DNA from: Spirochaetaceae bacterium
Lineage (GTDB): Bacteria > Spirochaetota > Spirochaetia > SZUA-6 > Fen-1364
Direction: 5' to 3'
DNA length: 7,169 bases
NCBI GenBank assembly: GCA_003141795.1
Contig: PLNO01000155.1
Span: 409 to 7,577, forward strand
Each line of letters starts with the position of its first letter. Within the stretch, counting starts at the first letter, position 1. Made by a program: the position numbers and the translations under genes. Of this stretch, positions 1 to 4,472 are shown piece after piece. Below the pieces are notes generated by a model that did no database searches, was not told the DNA's origin, and was given only the letters and a program-made list of their open reading frames with translations.

Positions 1-809
1 ACCGCCGGCAGGCTCAGGGAGTCCCGGGCCTCCTCCCGTTTCCCCGTCTTGAAGTTGTACCGCGGGACCATCACGCTACTCCCCGCCATGAGCGCCGCCA
101 GGTGCTCGCTGATCATGCCGAGGTCCAGCGCCTGCGGGGTCTCGAAGTCGTGGTCGTCCTCGCCGATCTTCGGGTGCATCTCCAGGTCGAAGAAGTAGTT
201 GTCCACGGCGAGCGGGACCGTGGGAATCCCGGCGGCGGCGAGCTTCTCCCTCACCTTCAGCGTCGTGGTGGTCTTCCCCGAGGAGGAGGGCCCGGCGACG
301 ATCACAACGCGGAGATCCTCCCGGCGCGCGAGCATTTTTTCCGCCGCGGCCTCCAGCTCGCTTTCATAGAATGAATCGGAGGCGGCCACGAGGTCCTCAT
401 ACCTCCCGTCCCTGACCTGACGGGAAAGCTGGTCCAGCGTGAGGCAGTCGTGGTCGGTCGCCCAGGAGAGCGCCTCCCACAGCTTGCGGTAAGGGATGTT
501 CTCCTCAGAGTAGGTGAGACTCTCCCGGCCGGCCCGCTTCAGGGCGTGCTCATAGCGGTAGACGATGTACGCTTTGGCCACGCGCGCGTGACCCCGCTCG
601 ATGAGCGCCTTCTCGACGAGGTCCTGGATCTCCTCGACCGTCGGCCAGGAATCCCGGCGGCTGTTCGAGAGCAGGGAGAGCACGTCGTCGGTGACCCGCT
701 CCGACTCGCCCCTGTCCCTGCCGCCGCACGCCACCGCGGCACGGTATACCGCGGAGGAGATCTTTTCCCTGTCGAACGGGACGGCACGGCCGTCCCGTTT
801 GATGACCAT
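1..809 (-). CDS. ATP-cone / uridine-kinase-like nucleoside kinase (partial, C-terminus off the window)
   Basis: Seen: 269 residues are readable from the ATG at 809, and the frame is still open at base 1. Residues about 2-93 look like an ATP-cone, starting VIKRDGRAVPFDREKI and ending near AKAYIVYRYEHA. A helical linker follows. A P-loop kinase domain then has Walker A GPSSSGKT at 173-180 and VDNYFFD near 202, with DFETPQALDL and PRYNFKTG farther on, as in the uridine kinase / phosphoribulokinase family. Known: ATP-cones are allosteric nucleotide sensors in ribonucleotide reductases, NrdR and some archaeal 2-phosphoglycerate kinases. Inferred: a cytosolic nucleoside or small-metabolite kinase controlled by ATP/dATP; the substrate is unknown. 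The gene begins 14 bases after the thrS stop and so is probably co-transcribed under the thrS T-box. A GTG at 818 (GGAG 8 bases upstream) is an alternative start adding MFA. The substrate-binding lid and C-terminus are not visible. Confidence 0.85.
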   Translation of the reverse strand, partial: MVIKRDGRAVPFDREKISSAVYRAAVACGGRDRGESERVTDDVLSLLSNSRRDSWPTVEEIQDLVEKALIERGHARVAKAYIVYRYEHALKRAGRESLTYSEENIPYRKLWEALSWATDHDCLTLDQLSRQVRDGRYEDLVAASDSFYESELEAAAEKMLARREDLRVVIVAGPSSSGKTTTTLKVREKLAAAGIPTVPLAVDNYFFDLEMHPKIGEDDHDFETPQALDLGMISEHLAALMAGSSVMVPRYNFKTGKREEARDSLSLPA

Positions 810-823
810 TGCGAACACGGCCT

Positions 824-2566
824 CTACTCCAGGGTTTTCGGTTTCACCTCATGCTCGATCATGGAAAGGAAATCCGCCATCGGGATCAGGTTCTTCTGCT
901 CACCCTCGCGGGTGCGCAGCGATACGGTCCGCCCCGTCTGCTCCTTCTCACCGAGGATGATCATGAAGGGGACCTTCTGGTTCTGCGCCTTGCGGATCTT
1001 CGCGTTCATGCGGTCATCGCTCGCGTCGAGCTCGACCCTCACGTCGCGCGCCTTGAGCTCGCGCACGACCTCCTGCGCGTAGCCCACGAAGGCCGGCGTC
1101 ACAGGGATCGCCTCGACCTGGACGGGGGCCAGCCACGCGGGAAAGGCGCCTGCGTAGTGCTCGATGAGCACGCCGAAGAACCGCTCCAGGGACCCGAGAA
1201 GCGCGCGGTGGATCATGAAGGGCTTGTTCGGCGAGTTGTCCTGCCCGACGTAGGTGATCCCGAAGCGCTCGGGCATGTTCCAGTCGAACTGGATCGTCGT
1301 CATCTGCCATTCGCGTCCCAGCGCATCCTTGATCTTTAGATCGATCTTCGGGCCGTAGAAGGCTCCGCCGCCCTCGTCCATGACGTACTCGAGGTTCTCC
1401 GCCGTCACGGCGCGCTTGAGGGACGAAATCGCCTTCTCCCAGTTCGCGTCCTCCCCGATCCCGCCCGCGGGCTTGGTGGCGAGATACGCCTTGATGTCCG
1501 TGAAACCGAACGCGCGCCAGATCTTCAGGGAGAAGCGCAGCACCTCGAGGATCTCGTCATCGACCTGCTCGGGGGTGCAGATGATGTGGGCATCGTCCTG
1601 GGTGAAGCCGCGGACGCGCAGGAGCCCGTGGAGCACGCCGGACTTCTCGTAGCGATAGACGGTTCCCAGCTCCGCGAAGCGCATGGGCAGCTCCCTGTAG
1701 GAGCGCTGCTGGTTCTTGTACACCATGAGGTGGAACGGACAGTTCATGGGCTTCACGTAGTAGTCGACGTCGTCGATCGACAGCGGGGCGTACATGTTCT
1801 GCTTGTAGAACCCGAGGTGCCCCGACGTCTCCCACAGCCATGACTTGCCGATATGCGGGGTGTACAGGATCTCGTACCCGTTCCTCAGGTGCTCCCGCCT
1901 CCAGAAATCCTCGATCGCCAGGCGGATCCTTGCCCCCTTGGGATGCCAGTAGATGAGGCCCGCGCCCGCCTCATCGTGGATGGAGTACAGGTCGAGGTCC
2001 TTGCCCAACCGGCGGTGGTCCCTCTTCTCGATCTCCTCGAGCTTCTTGAGGTATGCCTCGAGGTCCGCCTTGGATTCCCAGGCGGTGCCATAGATGCGCT
2101 GGAGCATCTTCTTCTTCTCGTCCCCGCGCCAATAAGCACCCGCTATGGAGGTGAGCTTGAAGGCGTCCGGCGGAAGCTGCTTCGTGCTTTCAACATGGGG
2201 ACCGCGGCAGAGGTCGGTGAAGGTGTCCTGCGTGTAGGTGGAGATGTCCTCTCCCTCAGGCAGGCCATCGATGAGCTCGACCTTGTAGGGCTGGTCCTTG
2301 AACATCGCGCGCGCATCGGCCCTGCTCAACGTATTGCGGACGAAAGGATGGTCTCCCGTGACGATCGCCCGCATCTTCTCCTCGATGCTCGCGAGATCAT
2401 CGGTGGTCACCGCGCGGGGCAGGTCGAAATCGTAGTAGAAACCGTCGTCGATCGCGGGGCCGATGGCGAGCTTGGCCCCGGGGAAAATCTGGAGCACAGC
2501 CTCCGCCATCACGTGGGAGAAGGAATGGCGTATCTCCAGGAGCCGCGACTTTCGCACATCATCCAT
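824..2566 (-). CDS. thrS: Threonyl-tRNA synthetase lacking the N-terminal TGS domain
   Basis: Charges tRNA-Thr with threonine in the cytosol (class II synthetase). Seen: 580 residues from the ATG at 2566. The editing domain carries HSFSH (His14, His18) and CRGPH (Cys120, His124). The catalytic core shows the zinc ligands Cys276 (MNCPFH), His327 (DDAHI) and His453 (MIHRALLG), motif 2 around 304-325 (RYEKSGVLHG, RVRGFTQDD) and motif 3 around 453-472. The anticodon-binding domain runs from about 483 to the end. All key residues are intact. Odd: E. coli ThrRS has about 640 residues with a TGS domain of some 60 residues before the editing domain; here the editing HxxxH sits at residue 14, so TGS is absent. 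Start choice: GGAGG at 2574-2578 is 7 bases from the ATG at 2566 but only 1 base from the ATG at 2572. Any start farther upstream would translate the T-box. Expression is likely set by uncharged tRNA-Thr through the leader. Confidence 0.97.
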   Translation of the reverse strand: MDDVRKSRLLEIRHSFSHVMAEAVLQIFPGAKLAIGPAIDDGFYYDFDLPRAVTTDDLASIEEKMRAIVTGDHPFVRNTLSRADARAMFKDQPYKVELIDGLPEGEDISTYTQDTFTDLCRGPHVESTKQLPPDAFKLTSIAGAYWRGDEKKKMLQRIYGTAWESKADLEAYLKKLEEIEKRDHRRLGKDLDLYSIHDEAGAGLIYWHPKGARIRLAIEDFWRREHLRNGYEILYTPHIGKSWLWETSGHLGFYKQNMYAPLSIDDVDYYVKPMNCPFHLMVYKNQQRSYRELPMRFAELGTVYRYEKSGVLHGLLRVRGFTQDDAHIICTPEQVDDEILEVLRFSLKIWRAFGFTDIKAYLATKPAGGIGEDANWEKAISSLKRAVTAENLEYVMDEGGGAFYGPKIDLKIKDALGREWQMTTIQFDWNMPERFGITYVGQDNSPNKPFMIHRALLGSLERFFGVLIEHYAGAFPAWLAPVQVEAIPVTPAFVGYAQEVVRELKARDVRVELDASDDRMNAKIRKAQNQKVPFMIILGEKEQTGRTVSLRTREGEQKNLIPMADFLSMIEHEVKPKTLE

Positions 2567-2573
2567 ACTCATG

Positions 2574-2578
2574 CCTCC
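2574..2578 (-). promoter_or_regulatory. Ribosome binding site of thrS
   Basis: GGAGG read on the minus strand, 7 bases before the ATG at 2566. It decides the start: the other in-frame ATG at 2572 would leave only 1 base of spacing. It lies 6 bases past the end of the long competing hairpin of the T-box leader, so that hairpin could affect ribosome access. Confidence 0.8.
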
Positions 2579-2584
2579 AATGAC

Positions 2585-2667
2585 AAAGCCCCGAACAGCC
2601 GCTTCGTCCTGACGTTCGGCGCGGCATACCACCGCGCTTCCAAGGACGAAAAGCCGTTCGGGGCCTT
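2585..2667 (-). terminator. Competing hairpin of the thrS T-box (terminator or translational block, type undecided)
   Basis: Arms AAGGCCCCGAAC (2656-2667) and GTTCGGGGCTTT (2585-2596) form 12 pairs. A 5/6-base internal loop follows, then TTCGTCCT (2643-2650) with AGGACGAA (2603-2610), 8 pairs. Inside lies a further hairpin GCGCGG (2632-2637) / CCGCGC (2619-2624). The structure includes bases used by the antiterminator, so it is the expected OFF fold. The sequence after it is GTCATTGGAGG, with no clean U-run, so it is a poor classical intrinsic terminator. It may instead hinder the ribosome at the nearby GGAGG, or act with Rho. Confidence 0.7.
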
Positions 2668-2684
2668 CCGCGGTTCCACCCTGG
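2640..2684 (-). promoter_or_regulatory. T-box antiterminator/antisequestrator fold
   Basis: Helix A1 is CCAGGG (2679-2684) with CCTTGG (2640-2645), one G-U pair. The 7-base bulge TGGAACC (2672-2678) follows, then helix A2, GCG (2669-2671) with CGT (2646-2648), one G-U pair. This reproduces the known antiterminator architecture, in which the UGGN of the bulge binds the tRNA acceptor end. Its 3' arm overlaps the 5' arm of the downstream hairpin, so the two folds exclude each other. Confidence 0.85.
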
Positions 2685-2823
2685 TTCACGTGAGCCTCAT
2701 CAGAGGGACCACGCGCTCTTTCCGCCCTCTACCGGGGGGCACTCCGACGGCGCATACTCGAGCGGACAAGCCCGCTGGCGATCGCACGCGGGGTTCCGTT
2801 CTTTCCGGCCGCAGCTCAGGAGT

Positions 2824-2826
2824 GGT
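2824..2826 (-). promoter_or_regulatory. T-box specifier codon ACC (Thr)
   Basis: ACC follows GAAA and is followed by A, exactly where the specifier sits in known T-box leaders (GAA..codon..A on the 3' side of the specifier loop). It pairs with the GGU anticodon of tRNA-Thr, agreeing with the downstream gene being thrS. A one-base register shift would give AAC or CCA, which neither fits the gene nor keeps the conserved A after the codon. Confidence 0.88.
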
Positions 2827-2938
2827 TTTCGACAGTTGCCGCCAGGCGCCTCTCAGCCCAACACCGTACCCGGTGCGATGAGCGCCCTCTCTGTGGCCGC
2901 GCGCGCTGCCTACTCGTCTCCTTCACAGCTACGAATTG

Positions 2939-2968
2939 AGTATCGAAAGAAATCGGATCAGCTGTCAA
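2939..2968 (-). promoter_or_regulatory. Sigma70-type promoter of thrS
   Basis: On the minus strand, a perfect -35 TTGACA (2963-2968) is separated by 18 bases from GATACT (2939-2944), which matches TATAAT at 4 of 6 positions. The expected start, near 2932, coincides with the first base of T-box Stem I, which independently supports the call. Confidence 0.8.
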
Positions 2969-3032
2969 TACCCTTCAAGCTCCGCTCCCGCCGCGAAAAG
3001 CCCGTCTCCCGCTCTTTGCTGCGGCTACGATG

Positions 3033-3047
3033 CATAGGCTGTCTATG
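3033..3047. repeat. Short inverted repeat between the divergent promoters
   Basis: CATAG and CTATG arms separated by five bases, centred about 33 bases upstream of the -35 box of the glycosyltransferase promoter. It could be an operator half-site pair, but arms this short can arise by chance. Nothing else supports a regulator here. Confidence 0.25.
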
Positions 3048-3075
3048 TTTGGCGATTTCGAGCGCGATTCGAACA

Positions 3076-3104
3076 TTGACACCCCCCGGCGGCAGGTCTA
3101 CACT
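3076..3104 (+). promoter_or_regulatory. Sigma70-type promoter of the glycosyltransferase gene
   Basis: Perfect -35 TTGACA (3076-3081), a spacer of exactly 17 bases, and -10 TACACT (3099-3104), 4 of 6 matches to TATAAT. Transcription should start around 3110-3113, immediately before the ATG at 3114. The mRNA would therefore have almost no 5' untranslated region and no Shine-Dalgarno site. Confidence 0.75.
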
Positions 3105-3113
3105 TTTTTCCAC

Positions 3114-4451
3114 ATGAAGCGCATCGACATCTACACCATCGACATCGGGGGCGGGCACATTGCGCCCGCAATGGCGCTGAAGCAGCAATTCGACATCATC
3201 GGCCATAAGGACCTCGAGGTCCGCGTCGTGAACCTCGGCATCACCCTCGGCATGAAGTTCCTCCGCTATGTCTACAAGTACTACTGGGACAAAGCGTTGC
3301 GCTACCCGCCGCTCGTCAACGCCTTTTACAGGGGCGCCGACAACCCGTTCATGCTCACGGTCCTCGACAGGATCCTCGGGATCTCCGCCCTCCCGAAGTT
3401 CGTACAGTACCTGGAGCGTGAAAAGCCCGACCTTATCGTATCCACCTACTTCACGTTCACCCACTACCTCGAGCTCTTGAAGAGGGTCGGGCAGGTCAAC
3501 GCGATCACCGTCGTGCTCAACCCAGAGCCCTTCGATTCGCATCAAGTGTGGTTTTCGGGGGCGTTCGACTGGAGCATGGTCTTTTCCCGCAAATCGCACG
3601 ATGAGATCATCGAAAAAGGCCTGCCGGCGAACAGGGTCAAGGTGTTCCCCTTCCCCATCAAGCCGAGCTTCTCTCAACGCAAAGAGTCGCTGGCAGCGCT
3701 CCGCCGACGCCTCGGCCTGGCGCAGAAGCCGTTCACCGTGCTGTTCTTCTTCGGCGCCGAAGGGATCGGGCCGGTAAAGAAGTTCGTCACGATGCTCATC
3801 TCCCGGGGCCTGTCGATGCAGGTCGTCGTGATTTGCGGGAAGAACGAGAAGCTGCGGGCGGACATGACGGCGCTGTCGATGGGGCGCACCGGCAACGTGA
3901 GGATCGCGGTCGTCGGGTATGCGACAAACCTGTCGGAGTACATCACTGCCGCTGACGTGGTGGTCGGAAAATCCGGACCGAACCAGGTTTTCGAAACGCT
4001 CCAGCAGGGCAGGCCGATCATCATCTCCAGTTTTCTCGCCAACGAAAAAGAGACCACCACGTGGGTCATCCAGAACAAAGTGGGATGGCTTACGAGGACA
4101 CCGGCGCACCTCGCCACACTGCTCGCCAAGCTCTCTTCCCACCCCGCGCTCCTCAAAGAATATCTGGACAACGTGAAGAGGCTGAAGGTGAGATCGGGAG
4201 CCCCGGAGATCTGCGATTTCCTCTATGGCCTGGTGAAGCAGAAACGCCCGGCCCAGAAGCCTACCGTGGGGCAAACCATCCGCCGCATCCGGGACGCGGT
4301 GGTCGCGGAGATGGAAGCCGCGGACGGGAGAAAGCTCGTCAGGAAGGCCGGAGCGGCAAAGAAGCGGACGGCCGCCCGTAAAAAAACCGCCACCCGAAAG
4401 CGGGCGGCGGTTGCAAAGAAGGCAGCTCGGAAAATACGCCGCGCCGGCTGA
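3114..4451 (+). CDS. GT-B glycosyltransferase, MurG / MGDG-synthase-like, with a basic C-terminal tail
   Basis: Probably transfers a sugar from a nucleotide donor to a lipid or other envelope acceptor at the inner face of the membrane. Seen: 445 residues. The N-terminal domain opens IDIGGGHIAPA (residues 8-18), the glycine-rich acceptor-side loop typical of MurG and monogalactosyl-diacylglycerol synthases. The C-terminal nucleotide-binding domain has FFGAEGIGPVKK (212-223) and GKSGPNQVFETLQQGRPIII (285-304), matching the donor-binding region, followed by NEKETTTWVIQNKVGW. No signal peptide or transmembrane helix is evident. Residues about 407-445 form a Lys/Arg/Ala-rich tail (18 K/R and 12 A in 39, no acidic residues) with no role in the catalytic fold. 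Start: GGGHI lies near the N-terminus of the family, and the promoter at 3076-3104 falls inside any reading from the in-frame ATG at 3030, so 3114 is preferred. The gene appears monocistronic. Exact donor and acceptor cannot be read from the sequence. Confidence 0.85.
   Translation: MKRIDIYTIDIGGGHIAPAMALKQQFDIIGHKDLEVRVVNLGITLGMKFLRYVYKYYWDKALRYPPLVNAFYRGADNPFMLTVLDRILGISALPKFVQYLEREKPDLIVSTYFTFTHYLELLKRVGQVNAITVVLNPEPFDSHQVWFSGAFDWSMVFSRKSHDEIIEKGLPANRVKVFPFPIKPSFSQRKESLAALRRRLGLAQKPFTVLFFFGAEGIGPVKKFVTMLISRGLSMQVVVICGKNEKLRADMTALSMGRTGNVRIAVVGYATNLSEYITAADVVVGKSGPNQVFETLQQGRPIIISSFLANEKETTTWVIQNKVGWLTRTPAHLATLLAKLSSHPALLKEYLDNVKRLKVRSGAPEICDFLYGLVKQKRPAQKPTVGQTIRRIRDAVVAEMEAADGRKLVRKAGAAKKRTAARKKTATRKRAAVAKKAARKIRRAG
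4380..4412 (-). terminator. Intrinsic terminator of the transketolase operon, inside the opposite gene
   Basis: Read on the minus strand: AACCGCC, G, CCCG, loop CTTT, CGGG, T, GGCGG, then seven T. The stem has 10 unbroken pairs (CCGCCGCCCG with CGGGTGGCGG), counting one G-U. It starts 60 bases past the transketolase stop. On the plus strand the same pair is an A-C mismatch and the T-run is replaced by A, so it terminates in the minus direction only. It lies entirely inside the glycosyltransferase reading frame, encoding part of its Lys/Ala-rich tail. Confidence 0.85.
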
Positions 4452-4460
4452 GCCGCGCGG
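4439..4460. repeat. GC-rich hairpin with the glycosyltransferase stop codon in its loop
   Basis: CCGCGC, a bulged C, GGC, loop TGA, GCC, GCGCGG. The 3-base loop is precisely the stop codon (4449-4451). The plus strand has no T-run after it, so it is not a typical intrinsic terminator. It could protect the 3' end of the plus mRNA or assist Rho-dependent ending. On the minus strand it lies just downstream of the transketolase stop, ahead of the true terminator. Confidence 0.4.
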
Positions 4461-4472
4461 CCTCTCCCTCTC

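Larger units (their letters stand above)
2585..2932 (-). promoter_or_regulatory. T-box riboswitch leader, threonine-specific, upstream of thrS
   Basis: A structured leader of about 350 bases that senses uncharged tRNA-Thr. Seen, in transcript order: Stem I base GTAGCT (2927-2932) pairs with AGCTGC (2811-2816); GGAG (2918-2921) pairs with CTCC (2819-2822). The specifier loop has AGTA (2911-2914) on one side and GAAAACCA on the other, closed by GGCAG pairing with CTGTC. This matches the AGUA / GAA-codon-A arrangement known from characterised T-boxes. A distal CACC/GGTG hairpin follows inside Stem I. A Stem III-like hairpin AGAGGG (2725-2730) / CCCTCT (2702-2707) comes next, then the T-box AGGGTGGAACCGCG at 2669-2682. 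The predicted transcription start, near 2932, falls at the first base of Stem I. Known: the specifier pairs with the anticodon, and the T-box bulge pairs with the NCCA end of uncharged tRNA. Inferred: threonine starvation raises thrS and the downstream kinase. Confidence 0.95.

Noticed and set aside
450..1082. 210-codon plus-strand frame across the thrS-kinase junction
   Set aside because: Opposite two genes with intact catalytic motifs, so it is a shadow frame.
2567..2689. N-terminal extension of thrS by 41 codons
   Set aside because: It would translate the T-box antiterminator and the competing hairpin. The added sequence does not resemble a TGS domain, and GGAGG at 2574-2578 points to the ATG at 2566.
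1853..2881. 342-codon open frame on the plus strand over thrS and its leader
   Set aside because: Antisense to a well-conserved synthetase and to the T-box. Long shadow frames are common at this GC content, and no motif or ribosome site supports it.
2899..2906. GCGCGCGC alternating run
   Set aside because: It falls inside T-box Stem I and is explained by that structure; too short to be a repeat of interest.
3030..3113. Upstream ATG for the glycosyltransferase (28 extra residues)
   Set aside because: No ribosome site precedes it. The added residues are not like the family, and the strong promoter lies between it and the ATG at 3114.
2958..4274. 438-codon open frame on the minus strand opposite the glycosyltransferase
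   Set aside because: It is antisense to a gene with clear GT-B motifs. Its product shows no recognisable domain and is rich in the residues expected of GC-rich antisense frames. It would also start inside the opposite gene.
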